This document shows positions 38,181 to 51,079 of a DNA stretch of 64,000 bases, one piece after another (the stretch's first letter is position 1; every line of letters starts with the position of its first letter). The stretch comes from Eretmocerus hayati (lineage: Eukaryota; Arthropoda; Insecta; Hymenoptera; Aphelinidae). Below the pieces are notes generated by a model. The model saw nothing but the letters and a program-made list of their open reading frames with translations. It had not been told where the DNA came from and ran no database searches. Location of the stretch: positions 144,341,121-144,405,120 of the forward strand of contig CM056742.1 of assembly GCA_029851415.1 (NCBI GenBank), given 5' to 3'. Made by a program: the position numbers and the translations under genes.

Positions 38181-39466
38181 AAAATGATGTTGGTGTCGTG
38201 ACAACTTTTTCGATTCTATAGGTCAAAATATAAACATCTTCCTTATCCATAGAAAAACTTTATAGAATTTTTTCGGACACTAGTGCGTTAATTGAAGTTT
38301 TGTTTTCAATTTTATCTTGCAACATTTTCGTAACTTTTTTCACTAAAGTCGTTATAGCTAAAAAATACAACGTTAAATAGAGGATCGAGGTTTGGCGCTT
38401 CTGAAAGGTGAGCAAAATACCTATCATCAGTAATCGCTTCAAAACTACAGTTTTCATCTCGTCTCAGTTATGTATAAGCGATTCCGTGAGAATTATTTGC
38501 CTATTTTTTCTCAAAAATCTTGATTTTGATTTCTCAGAACCACGTTTTTCTATGTATTCTTAACGCAATAAATATTTTCAATTTGCTTTTTTGGGTTTCA
38601 AGCTCTTTTCCAGGTGGATTTTGAATTTTAATGATAAAAAAATTTAATTCACTGTGTATACGCAAGAATTGCGGATCTTGGAACCATTTCCTCCTGGAAG
38701 CTGAAGAGATTTCCTCCAAAATGACTATTTTTTAAGATGAATTTCGTTGATTTGAATCTAAGTTCCAATGACTTTCAACAGCTAAGTACAAGAAACAGCT
38801 TGATGCGAAGTCTTGTATTGACTCCAGCTGAAGTACCGCGGCTGCTTGGATGCTTTGGTGTTTTCGCCTAATTTAACCTTCATTGTTCGAACGCTGCAAC
38901 TATGAAATCAAACTGAGCAAGTGGTCATTTTAATGGAACTTCTCTCAGCTTTCCAAAAATGGTTGCGAAATTTCACATTTCTGCGTATGTGCAGAAAATT
39001 AAGGTTTTTTATCATTAAGATTCTCAAAAGAATTACCCGAAAATTAGTTTAAAACCCAATAGATTGAAAATATCTTCTTCGTGAGAAACTCAACTTTCAA
39101 TAAGACAAAAATGTATTCCTGAAATATTGAAAGAAATAGATTCTTGAGAAAAAGATGGAAAAGTAGTTTTTCACGGAATCGCCAGTATATAACCGAGATG
39201 AGATAAAAACTGGAGATTCGAGATGGTTTTCGATAGGTTTTCTGCTCAACTTCCAGACGCGCCAAATCTCGATCCTCTGTCTGAAATTGCTCCTGAGCTA
39301 TAACGATTTCAGTCTAAAAATCGCGGAAATTTTGTATAACCTTGATTAGTTCGTCAGAGTCCAAAAAATTGAAAATAATTTCCTCATGATTACGGATGTT
39401 TACACTTTGACCTGTATAGTCGAAGAAGTTTACGTAAATACGAATTCGAGACCAACATTTTTTTGT
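38181..39466. repeat. Long inverted repeat, 1.29 kb, arms about 550 bp
   Basis: The arm 38181-38735 matches the reverse complement of 38917-39466 along its whole length with moderate divergence. Paired blocks, left then right arm complement, from outside inwards: ATGTTGGTGTCG with ATGTTGGTCTCG; AGGTCAAAATATAAACATC with AGGTCAAAGTGTAAACATC; GTCGTTATAGCT with ATCGTTATAGCT; AGAGGATCGAGGTTTGGCGC with AGAGGATCGAGATTTGGCGC; GCGATTCCGTGA in both; ATATTTTCAAT in both; CTTAATGATAAAAAA-like and AAAATGACxA in both. The spacer is about 180 bp. No coding potential or known transposon ends were seen. Confidence 0.85.
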
Positions 39467-40867
39467 CTTATTGTCTTAAACTTCTCAAACTACAAACGTC
39501 GTTCTAATGTTTGAATTCGTATTTAATCTCAATTTGGATCGCAGTCCAACTTGAAAATAAAATAGATGTTTATCCACACTCTTTCGAGTCAATATACAAG
39601 AATGGCTCTCGATCACGTTGCAAGTTTAGCTCACAGAATCAAGAGTAACCCATATTTATTCTCGATCTCTATTTACTCAGCCGCGAGTAGTCACAACGCT
39701 TGCGTGCGATTACAAAACTATCTCGGCTCGGCTCGGAGGTAAACCGCTTTTATAGAAGGCAGTTTTATACACTTCGCTGTATTGACAAAATTCAATTAAG
39801 TGAAGGAGAAATAAAGTGAGAGCGGGCAATTCGAACTAATTCCTGATCAGAAAGTGGTCCACAACGCGATCGATCGCGCAAAGTATAGAGTGCCGCGCGA
39901 ATACTGAGAGCTTTAATCGAATGCGCGCGAAATTTGAAAGTGTATGAATCTCGGTAAGGTGACTTTCTAGCCGATCCAAGTTTGATCTCGAGCTTGCGCG
40001 TTAGCCGATACTCGATACTGTCAAGCTCTACTTGTCAGTCTCGGCCGTTACCGCAGTTGTCTACCATTATCGTCTTCTCTACACTGTGCTTATCAAAAAA
40101 AAATTTCGATCTAATCTCGAGTACCGTGTGGCACTATTTTTTCTTTTTTTTTTCTTTAATTTAAAAACTCTTACAAGACTAGGTATCAAAGCATCAACCA
40201 TCCAATCTCAAAACCAAAAAATGTTTGCTCATCTCTCAATAGAATTGAAAAAAAGCGTCAGCTGACAAGAAGTATGCAACTGCATTGTAGAGGTCAAAGA
40301 CCTGAAGCGGGGGCGTCTCTATATATGCACTGATGAACGGAGAGAGAGACCCAGATCGATGATTCCCACCGCAGTGAATCCCGTATACACAAGGATTCAT
40401 CCATAATGTGGCAAGGCGAAAAAAGTATATAATACTGTTAGAAAGCTTTTACAGCCCGATGTAGGGGTATGCAAAATCTTACACACATGTCTATACTTCA
40501 TCCTATTGTTTGTCTCTTGACGCAACCCCTAATACTAATGAAACGGAGTTGTCACGCGGGGGTGCGCGCGCCTTTCAAAAACCCCTCTTCGCTATATATT
40601 TTACTTACTTACTGTATATTGTACCTACATGTATAGGACTTGCCTCTCGTCCTTCGACGTTGCAGAAAGCGTAAAGTCCGGTGATAGTAGTGCGAGCAGC
40701 ACCACAGCCGTGGTCGCATCATTTTCAAACGTGTAGCTGCTTCTACAATATCGGCTCGCCCTATTATTCTATTCTATTAAAAAATTCTCATCGTGAATTG
40801 AGAAATCATTTATCATAAGTGACAGCAAAAAATTTGTCGCATTTAAATAAATTTAATAGACGATAGA
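39467..40867. other. Gene-poor stretch upstream of an orphan TATA box
   Basis: No protein or RNA gene recognised. Short open frames only. Confidence 0.4.
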
Positions 40868-41036
40868 TATAAACGCGGTCCGTCCCGATACATAGCTGCC
40901 TCCTTCATCATCATCTCATTATTCAAGTGTTTGCCCAACTTATTGGTACCGTTTCTTTGTGTCACTGACAAGTCTTGGTGAAAGTCGCGTTAGGACCATT
41001 TCAACACGGCTCAACAATTATCCTGTAAAAATCTAG
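40868..41036 (+). promoter_or_regulatory. Candidate promoter and untranslated first exon
   Basis: TATAAAC at 40868-40874 is followed about 30 bases later by TCCTTCATCATC (possible start near 40903). About 130 bases without any ATG then lead to a strong donor, ATCTAG then GTGAGT, at 41036-41037. This is the layout of a 5' UTR exon on +. No matching coding exon was found downstream before 60.77 kb. It may feed a long non-coding RNA or an alternative promoter of the dehydrogenase gene. This is an inference from motifs only. Confidence 0.3.
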
Positions 41037-41644
41037 GTGAGTCTGGTTATTTGTGAAAATTTTTTTGTCAAATGAAGAATCTTTTAGATTTTTATAAGGT
41101 TTGCGCTCAAATCAGTTAATGAAAGGGTATCTATAAAATGAAAAATCGATCATAAAATCATCTTTTTAATTTGATAATGAATAGGGAATGGGTAAAGATG
41201 TATATTTTTGTTAATTTTACGTGTAAAAAGTTGGCAATGATATGGGAATCTATTTGCGAAGCAATCCGGCATTCTCAAGCTACCAAGCTGCATGCTACTG
41301 CGATGTTGCGGGGAGGCGATCAGCTGCTCGGAATCGCGCTCGCTCGCGGTCACTGACTGCAATTCACTTCACTTACACTCTGATGATGTTCTCTTCAATT
41401 TAGTATGTATAGTGAATAACAATGCAATCAAGCCACTTGTTTTGCAAAAAAAAAAAAAAATTATGAATCATTCAATTTTCCTGGAACCAAATGAGCCTTG
41501 GCCAATTGCGCGCAAGTGTGCGGTAGAGGCTCGATATAAAATTTAGAAGAGTCCAAATTAAACCGGCAGTACTGATGATAACTCTACTACATCCAGATTT
41601 GAATAAGAATAAACTTTAGCAAATTCAGTGCTTTTTAGAAATGA

Positions 41645-41744
41645 TTTTGGAAATTTTCTCAGCAATGGCAGTAATTATATATTTTTTTCACGCTTAACCC
41701 CCAAAAAATATATAATTACTGCATTGCTGAGAAAATTTCCAAAA
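41645..41744. repeat. 100-base near-perfect hairpin
   Basis: TTTTGGAAATTTTCTCAGCA at 41645 pairs with TGCTGAGAAAATTTCCAAAA ending at 41744. The arms are 42-43 bases with a single-base bulge (GGCAGT against ACTGC) and a loop of about 15. Such a clean stem suggests a young palindromic insertion or selection on the RNA structure. Confidence 0.8.
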
Positions 41745-44700
41745 TTAAATTACAAAGAACTAAATCGAGCGCGCAGTGTTTGCGTAACAATACGTGCGTA
41801 TTTTGAAATGACAGCCAGGCATCTCAAAACTCTTGAAAACTGTATTTCTCATTGCATGATGTACGATTTTATACCAAGGTCACGTACATATCACTTTATG
41901 ACAATAAACGATCCATTTAAATATCCCGCGTAGTCTCGGAATCTTCTTTACTTGAAGTATATATCGCAGGCTAAATTGCACATTGGCAATTGAACTCGGT
42001 GAATGCTGGATTCTCAACATCTGTGTCCCCATTTTGAGAGCTGGACATCTTGCAAGTGCCTGACATTACAGTAATGCACTTACATATAATTTATATATCC
42101 AAATCTTCATCTGCTGCCGGCGATCGATGAACTTTGTCTGCACTATTCTGAAACCCCTTCCCTTTTTCTTTTTAAACATAAACTCTCACCACCTCGAGGC
42201 ATTATATATAAGCTTTTTCTCTCTTTTATGTAAAGAGAATTAGAGAAAAGTGGATTTACAGCTACGCAAGCTTGCGATGATATTCAGCATTACCTATATC
42301 GATTTTACGCGTCAAAATACTCGGTGAGGAAAAGATATTATAATAGCTGCGTGAAATCTATGATTTCGCTTCAATTGGGTAGGTTAGATGAATTGGAGAT
42401 GATCTGATGAATGTGTTAATATGTGAAGCTTAATAACTTTGATCCTTAGCAATGTTGTATCAATTTTCATTTTGATATTGTTGAAAGTGAGAGCGTCAGA
42501 ACTTTTCAAGTTCAGAGGTTTGCGTGACGCATGTATTCTCAACACGATCACTTGCGTGTGAATCTTTTCCCTTCGTGACTTCGACCATATTATGACATTT
42601 CTACAATTGCTGATGGCTATCTTCCCAAAATTTTGCATTTTTCGTACACAAAAAAAGTTCCTTGATCGTCAATTTGACAATTATTCAAAATCCAAGTAGT
42701 CATCGATGTTGAGTTGACAAATTCTAACTACGCTTATTTTATTCAACTAGTTTGTTCACATCAATCGAAATTTCAGAATAATAATTACTGTTTTTCACAA
42801 TTGAATATTTTCGATTGATTCTGAACATTTTACAATAAATTTAAACGTTTCGTTGTGGCATTCTTTGGAATCCCTCCATTGTTTATTGAAATCTTTTTTA
42901 ATCAAGGTTCGAATGAGGAATTTCAAAAATTTTCCATCGCGTGTTTGTTCTAGGTAAATTATAATTGTGCACGCGAACCTGCTCATGTGCGACGATCATA
43001 ATATTGAATTGAACTGTTCAATTAAAAGGGGGAAAAGACACCGAGATGCGCAATAGTACAATGTATATGAAGATATGAACATCCCTTTGTCCTGCAAATT
43101 GTTATGCATGTACAAACAGTGTCAACTTGTACTCCAGGGAGAATTGAAGGATGCATGAGCAGGTGCCCAATTCATCATTTTAATATCCGTGTATAAAATC
43201 GATTTGCTACTTTTCCCGATAATGACTTATACATTTAATGCGGAAACACGTGGGCGCGACATGCGAATGTTTGCTCATTTTGTCTAAGTGGATCGTTATT
43301 ACGCACGATACGATAATTTTGGACGCTGAATGAATGGATTTAATTATGAATAAAGATTTTTGAGATGGCAATATGACGATCGAGTATTAGACGATGACCC
43401 TATTGACGTTATAGAATCACATAAATTGAACCAATTTGATGAAAATTATGATTCATGTAGTTTTTTGAGACCCTATGTAATGTCCAGGAGCGGTTGAATG
43501 AGTTCCTGTATTCTAATGCTTTTTTTTTTTTTCAACAATGTATGCCATTCTTCGAGGAAGCAAAGTCAAAAAAGAGACGCATGTATACACTTTCACCTAT
43601 TCATGATTTTGTTTAAACTCTTTTCCATTACTCGAAAAAATTCGGTACGTGGGGTGTATTGGAAAATCTGTTATTGGGCCTCCACCTACGAGTCTGCTGC
43701 GATGCGCCTTGGACTCGTATGGCTGGCCATTTCACCATACAGCTCAATATTACTGGTGTACAATAAGTTACACATTGACTATTGACATCATATAATATAT
43801 ATTATGCACAGATACAATGCCGTTGACTTTGGAGAGTCCAGTAAAGGGTGACCCATTGTACACCAGCGTATCAAATTTATCCCAAAAAAATCTTCGATCC
43901 GCCTGGAAAACGAATATCAATTGAATTTATGATTTTTTCTTCACTTTGACAGCAGTACTCTGCATTTTACACGGAACATATATTTCACGATAATAATTTG
44001 ACAAAATATTGGCTGCATGATACATTTTTTCGCATTCCAGAAAGAAAGTCAAACAAATAGAGATGTTATCAGAAATTGGTAGGGCCTATAGGGTAATTAT
44101 TCCAAATATGATAAAAGACCATAGCTATGTCTTCTGAAAGTGGCAATAAGCTGTTTGTTTACAAGATTTATTGGTTTGAAACATCACGATAAACACCAAG
44201 AACAATGTTTTTTATCACACTCATCTGTAGATTAAACAAGATTTTATCTATTTTTCAATAGATAAAATTTTGTTTGGTTGAGTTTAATTAATAATCATTC
44301 CTTTTACTCTGTTAGCAAATGATATATCTAGATAAGCTCTAAAATCGATCAAACATAATTCCTAATTATGTTAATCTTTCATTCTATACAAATTCATTCT
44401 ATTTTGGGCTGAGAGAACTAGAGGATACATACGAAAAATAAACGATACCATTTGCAAGAGTATAAAATTAAATATAGAAACACGCACGGACGGACACGAC
44501 TCCTTATTGTCCCAGTAAATATATAGCAGCTGGTAATAAAAGACAAAGAGCGTTGTCGATTAGCATTATCGCACCCAAAACGTGAACGGCATGCATTTTT
44601 TACCCACATGCGTCATAACACAAGAGACTAGCAAAAAAATGCGATTGTAAAAAAAAAGGCTAAGATGTTCGCGCAAAGCTTATTCTGCAAGGATAACAGT

Positions 44701-47700
44701 TGTAAAATTGTGTTCGTCCAGCAGGCCTTTATCTATATGGACAAGAAACGAATGACGTTCGCGAACCGACTCTATCGAGATTCAAACTTACAAATTAGGT
44801 CACGTTTGATGCAATTCGAAGAAACTTTAAAATTGATTATTCTCAATATTTGTAATAAAAATCGTGTCTAGTTGCTGAGTATCCTATCGCTATAATGCAT
44901 TAGAATAGCGTCAGAAGCTTGAGATAAAGTTTTAGCTTGATGCACTTGTTCATCATCCCGCGAGGATCAGGAAAAATAAATTACCGGCACAGCCGAGTTG
45001 CTTTCACGAGTTTTACGTAAGTGCCTCGGAATAAGAGTTGAGATTTTCCAAGCTTCTAAAATCTCTGAGGCTCCCGGGCTAATCATTGTCTATCTCAAAA
45101 TGTATGTATGTACAGTCGGTGATCATATCTCATTTTTAATCGTGTCTTTCATTTCATCATCTTTTGGATCCAATTAAAAGAATTTGATTGGATCTGTACG
45201 TCTATAAAACTCTCGATTCGAGTCCGATTTTCACGTTGAGATTGTGACTTTCAAGCATTATTTGTAAAAATTATCTTATATGTATAAATAATACATGATA
45301 TCAAAATTGTTATCACCGTAAAAATATTTTTGAGTGCTTTCACGAATAAAAATTTATATGCACTGGTATTTGAGCCAATCTGATGATGTTTACACAAATT
45401 CCTCATAATTCTGTGTATAAGATTCAAAAGATTTCGTACAAGTTTATCATGCACGTTGCGTAAAATGACATTCAAGTAGAATAGATTTTCGTATTCACAA
45501 TAATTTTTGGCTTAAAATTTTTTAGCGCCAAATTCTCTCGCTTTTGTATAGGAAAGCCATACCAATCTTCGATTCATTTTTCATCTTCTTCAAAAAGTTC
45601 GAAAATTCGAAAGTTTCTGCAGTGGCAAAAGCTATTGAATACCAACAGTCATTCATTCCTCTTTGAAGCCAGAGGAGATGGATGTAACGATTACATTCTA
45701 AGGTGAGAGAAAACGTTTGAAAGAGAAAAGCTATGCGAGAAACAAATAAACTCATCGAAGGTCGCGGTATCACGTGAACAAGGCGAGATCTTTGCAGACC
45801 AGCTTGTGTACATAAGTAAGTACTCATACTTACGTGCTTTGGAATCTAAAAGCATTTTGTTCCCACAAATAGAAATCGACTACGTAGAAGGGGTAGCCGA
45901 TTCAAAATATCCTTTGTGCATCAATTTTTATATTATTTCAAAAGTATCAATTCTCTTCAATTTTTGCACAAAGTCTTTGCACAAACGCAGTATCCTTAAA
46001 ATAAAACTTGACAAAATTGGCTCTTGAAAAAGTTCTCTCGATTGTTTTCTGTCATAGGAGGAAAATAGAAAGCTATAAAATGTAGAGCTCTGAAAAGATT
46101 GTCTAATCGACCTTACCATTTCTCAAGTACGTAGCTTGATTACACAAACTACTATTACGTTGAGGTTCTAATTGAGTAAGATATAAGTTTGCTCATGATG
46201 GTCATTTCTTACCGCATTGTTTCCGGAATCGCTGTCAAAGTCGATTGTTGATTTACCATTAGATAATTAGATGGATAGGAAAATCTGTCAAATCTAGTAT
46301 ACACGGTCATTCAAAACTATAAGTAAGCCAGGAAAGGGGTTGGAGATCTTGCTTGTCCGGTTCAAAAAAAGAAAAAAAAATTGATGATTTTAGAGTTGAG
46401 ACAAATTAGAAAATGCGACAGTGGTGGCGAATTTGTTATGTATAATCAGACTTACAAAAGTAATGTCGGATTTTTGTAATTCATTTCTCACAGCTTTTGG
46501 GCTCCCGAAATTTGTTATACACATTTGCATATGGGTGAACTATTTTTCACCGCATTGTTCGTGACCCTCGCAAAGTACATCGCCATAATAGATTGCCGTT
46601 GAAATCATTCCCCGTGAAAACATGAAATGGTGATTGAGATCAAAAATCCGGATTGAGATAACCTTGATAGAAAATCGTAGACCACCGGTGGGGCCTATTG
46701 CAGTGGTCATTTTAATACTATTTGAGTTTATGATATTAATTGGGAGTTCTGAAATCTATCGACATATTTGGAGATAAATGTGTTCTTTGGGTTAGCCAGA
46801 ATTGCGTTTTATCGTTTATTCCGTATGACTAGCTATTGAGACATTAAGACTAATTGATTCTTTATAGATGACAATGTAATACATGAGTCGATGACGCGAG
46901 ATGAGTTTGATAGTTCATCAATTGCATGTCTGGATGCAAACACCTGTTGCATGAAAATGTTATAATATAAATTTTATAATTAAATCGAAACTTAATGAGA
47001 TTTCCAATTAAGTGGCGATCTGTATCTTCTACTTTCTTGGACAAGTTTCTTCCTACGCTATGGTCACTTAGTTTCTTAGCATATTGTGTACATATGGAAG
47101 TTTAAGATAGTAGAAATCTGAAATTCTGAGGCGTACGTGATTCAAAGCACGAGGATATTATAATAGTGAATTTTTTTCAATTATTTAAAAAGTCTAGACT
47201 CTATTATTGTGATCCTGTTTTATTCGATACTTGATTATTTTTGGACTGATGAATGAATCTTGGGATGTCTTGTTTACACTGGAACCAGTTTTAGAGGAAA
47301 AGATACATTATAAAAAATGCCTTTCAAGAACTTAATGTCACAAGTTTAACCTCTGTGTAGCAAAAAATGACGTATGAGCCATCAGAAAACAGTCTCAATA
47401 TTTCAGGTATTACTTTATGAGCCGGTTTGATTAGATTGCACGATTTGCAGGACTGGTTTTCTTTCTATGATGCGTAAGATAAGCGAAATTGAAGGTCAAC
47501 TCTAATAACAAGTGTACACTCCTTGGGTGCGCGCCATTGTTGTCTTCATGCTGATGCATTAGATCATGACGCGAGTCAATTTTCTATTTTTTTTTTCTAG
47601 GAGAAAAAACTCTCTAATCAAGTGTTGATTGCCATTTACACAGTTCTATAGTCAAACATTTTTTTTGAGTACACAACAAGATCAAGAAGATCAACATTTT

Positions 47701-47971
47701 CATTTCGGAGTTAAGTAATCTGATAAGAGTTCTTAAAAATATTCATTCGGACCAACCTATTCAAGAAACTATTTTCAATTCAGTCTTCACGAAGAAAAGT
47801 CTGAAAAACGTACTATATCTCAAAACCCACTTGAAAAATCTGCTCAATCGTTGATATTCTATTTGAATCAAATCAATAGGGTACTAATATATCAATATTC
47901 GGTTGAGTGTCCGGATTTTTTCGTATCTCATTTTAGGCCAGTATTTACCCGATTGCAAAGAATTAAATTTG
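41745..47971. other. Gene-poor stretch
   Basis: No protein or RNA gene recognised over 6.2 kb. A small AT-rich hairpin lies at 44232-44276 (ATTTTATCTATT with AATAGATAAAAT). A poly-T run is at about 43519-43532. Open frames are short and without domains. Confidence 0.4.
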
Positions 47972-48064
47972 TTCAACATGTTCGCTGTGACGGCGAAAAC
48001 CACGGTTCTTCCCCTGTGGACGACGGAACCCACCGGTGGGTTCCACCTCAAAAAACGTATTAAA
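47972..48064. mobile_element. Degraded copy of the TTAA element seen at 53845
   Basis: Starts TTCAACATGTTCGCTGTGAC, close to TTTAACACGTTCGCTGCGGC at 53845, contains the same CCCACCGGTGGGT palindrome and ends AACGTATTAAA against AACGTGTTAAA. It is shorter (93 against 169 bp), so an internal part is missing. Confidence 0.6.
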
Positions 48065-48218
48065 ATATTCAAATCCATGTCCATGCAACTCTTGTTCAAT
48101 CTATAATTCTAATCAATCAATTATCTAATTAGTTTATCTAAATGTTTAGCAATGGAAATTGAATGCGTCACGATTGTTTTGATGTCTGAAACGAGTTACT
48201 TGATTATGCGTGCGTCTA

Positions 48219-48461
48219 TTAGGTTGTAATGGTCCGAAGCTCTAGTGCGGTGGCGCCACGGTCTGTAACGTGATTTTACGCACACACTCTCTCGTCCGTG
48301 AGCTCACCGATGAGTTTGGGGCACGACCATGTGTGAGTGAGACTCACACATGTTTGCGTCTGCTTAGCGTCCGTGAGCTCACAGACGAGAGAGTGTGTGC
48401 GTAAACTCACGTTACAGACCGTGGCGCCACCGCACTAGAGCTTCGGACCATTACAACCTAA
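48219..48461. mobile_element. TA-flanked foldback MITE, 243 bp
   Basis: Begins TTAGGTTGTAATGGTCCGAA and ends with its exact reverse complement, flanked by TA on both sides (48217-48218 and 48462-48463). Inverted identity extends about 95 bases inward through CGGTGGCGCCACGGTCTGTAACGT, broken by small differences, and again through ACACTCTCTCGTC and CGTGAGCTCAC. The TA duplication and palindromic layout fit the Tc1/mariner type of non-autonomous element. The high arm identity suggests a recent insertion. Confidence 0.88.
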
Positions 48462-48469
48462 TAAACGTG

Positions 48470-50180
48470 GACTGGAATATTTTCAATCAAAGCCTCTTTA
48501 AATGTCACATATGTAATAACTCACCTTTGAATTAGAAGAAATTAAATACTAATTAAATACTAATGTCGTTAGTAGATTTTAAATTTTGGATATTTTGTGT
48601 AAAGCCCGTTCCAAATCATGTAAGCCAACGTATGTATTAGTTGGTCATCATGTTGTGCCGGAGAGCTATAAAGTCATTATGAATAATTCAGTCTTTGTCG
48701 AGTATCTGCGATTACGTCTCGGCTTTTGTGACTCACGACTCGATGCGTCTTGAAACAACGGATAATAATAATGATGATCGATATCTAACAAAGTACGTCT
48801 CATCTATAAATCATTTACTTTGGTTTTTTGGAAAAAAGTTTTGCTGGGGCATTCGATACATTAATACTTGGGTAATTGAACAGAAATGGGTGTAAAGATA
48901 GAGATGCTCAACTTGTGATTGATTAGAAAATTCCAAACAAAATTCCAGAAATTTACCAAGCGAGGGTTTTCTCGAATTCTTGTAGCCCATAAGGTGTGAA
49001 AAATAGGAATTATACGAAAATTCAAAAAATCAGAAGTATAAGAGAGTGGTTTCAAGCTTTTCTGAATGACAGAAGTCTAAAAATCTTGGCGTGTAAGAAA
49101 AAAAATTGAGGAGCATTGGGTAGTAGGACTGTGATTTTACCCACAAGATCTGTATACCCTTCTTCCGCCGATACGATGCTATGATCTTGTCAAACTCAAT
49201 ATCATTGTTTCTCATACATCCATCGACACGATTTTCTTCTAAAGTTCAAGAGAAACAAGTTTAGAAACCAAAAGTTCCGAGAAGAGGAAATCTTAATTTT
49301 GGCCTAATCTGATGTTGATTTACTCTCATTTGACGCTGAAAAATCAATGTATCTTTTGCAAATTTTTCTCGAATTTCAAAATCAACGACTTAAACCTCAA
49401 TATCTGATTGGAATGAGATAATCAGATCAATATTCAAACAAATATTAAAGTTAGTCTCGTTCACTCATACCATGCAGCTTACTCGCATATCATGTCAAGA
49501 ATCTCCATATCAATCTTACGTTGAACCAGCATAATGCATGCTGTAATATAAACTGTAGGTAATTCACTGGAATATTACTATTTCTCTCCGAGCAACAACG
49601 AAAAGTCTAGAAAACGTGCTTGCAATCCAAACCCAAATACACATCCAGTAAACATCGGCGTGAATGCATGCACAACATTATCTCGTCAAGGTTCTGTACT
49701 ATATAAACTATTATTCATCAAGCGGATACATATATACGTACACATATATACGTGCAAGCTCTGGTAGACATGCATCAGCACATGCACATTTATATGCACA
49801 TCTTCGATGCAGCCCTGCGTCAACGACCTGCTTCAAGGACCTTATAACTCTACTTGCACACGAAGCTTCTATTCCACGATTCAATAATAACACTAGCTTG
49901 CCTTGTGCTCGCCTATAACATGAGTGATTCCGCCGAAAGTAGGATTTTTCGTGTTCCGAGCTTCCTCAAGCTTTCCAGATCCCATAACATAACGTTCCTG
50001 TATTTTGTAGTGCTTGATAAAGAGTCGAAATGTCCTTTTCGTCCCTTGTAGACAACCCACCTTCGACTCTTGCATTCCTCTGCAACGCATATTCAGAGTA
50101 CAAAACCCCTATGAGTAGCTATGCACTTCAATTTGTAATTACAAGTTTATTTATAATTACAGTATTAATACTTCAAACAA
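48470..50180. other. Gene-poor stretch
   Basis: No protein or RNA gene recognised. ACATATATACGT is repeated at 49730-49753. The sequence GTGATTCCGCCGAAAGT at 49923 recurs inverted at about 51150-51168. Confidence 0.4.
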
Positions 50181-50184
50181 CGTG

Positions 50185-50260
50185 ATCCACCACTCTGCGA
50201 GTCGAAATTGAACCCTCAACCCTTGCCCGACTGTTCGACATTTTGAAGACGGGTTAGCAC
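50185..50260 (-). repeat. Possible tRNA-derived (SINE-like) remnant
   Basis: On the minus strand GGTGCTAACCCGTC is followed about 40 bases later by GAGGGTTCAATTTCGAC, which resembles an RNA polymerase III B box. No cloverleaf with a proper acceptor stem can be drawn, so it is not a working tRNA. Confidence 0.2.
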
Positions 50261-50734
50261 CAAAGTTGCTTGCACAGCAGTAATTAGCTCGGCGAAGCCT
50301 TCAGTCGACTGTGAGGCCTTTTAAACTAACGAGGTTGTCATCTACCCAAATATACCTAATCCATGCGCAACAGTAGCCAAAAACTCGAATCCACATCCAA
50401 GTGCACTCTACAAACGTGTTTTCAAAATGGTGTGGAACATTTTTCGTCCTTTCCGTCCACAGGTTGTGCTCCTCCCCAACGTGTTATATCGCTTCGTGGA
50501 ACACATTTTCTTGAAAAATTTGTTTGCCTTCGAGTAAATCTATGCGGAAAAGAGTCTACGATCAGTTGCCGAGTTGTGGGAATATTCTTTAGGTCAAAAC
50601 GCCCATTCCGTCCCCCTCTGCAACCCTTTAAACTTGACATATCTCCTCGCATATCTCTGCCTGGCTTCAATTCTGGGATACGTAGCTCTGGCTATTTTCT
50701 TTTTATGCCCAAACAAGTAGAAATCAGTTCCCAC

Positions 50735-51075
50735 GACTCACCAGGAGAGGTCATCACATCCGGGTCACGGATTTGGCTGAAACTCTGGAAATAGTCTTCT
50801 TCTAGTGCCAAAAGATGAAACCCAAAATTATAGACCCTAACGCTCAAGCATTTCCAAGCTACAGCCAAGGACATTAGCATTGCAGGTATACCTATATGTA
50901 TAATTTTTAACATGGGCCCATATGGGCAATGCTCATGTTTTCGGTTGTAGCTCGAAAACGCTTGAGCGTTATAGGGTCTATAATTTTGGGTTTCATCATT
51001 TGGCACTAAAAGAAGACTATTTCCAGAGTTTCAGCCGAATCCGTGATCCGGATGTGATGACCTCTCCTGGTCAGT
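50735..51075. repeat. Inverted repeat (MITE-like), arms about 150 bp
   Basis: The arm 50735-50884 pairs with 50927-51075. Shared blocks are CCAGGAGAGGTCATCACATC at the outer end, CTGAAACTCTGGAAATAGTC, AAACCCAAAATTATAGACCC, CGCTCAAGC and AGCATTGC near the centre. The loop is about 42 bases and the arms differ at a modest number of positions. The 143-codon open frame that enters the left arm (50363-50794) has no known domain. Confidence 0.85.
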
Positions 51076-51079
51076 AAAA

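Noticed and set aside
49730..49753. Short tandem ACATATATACGT as a CRISPR-like repeat
   Set aside because: Only two adjacent copies with no spacers, in a eukaryotic genome.
50185..50260. A working tRNA gene on -
   Set aside because: Only a B-box-like word is present; no acceptor stem or anticodon arm can be formed. At best a SINE remnant.
50363..50794. 143-codon open frame on +
   Set aside because: It runs into the left arm of an inverted repeat, and its product has no domain and looks like translated repeat DNA.
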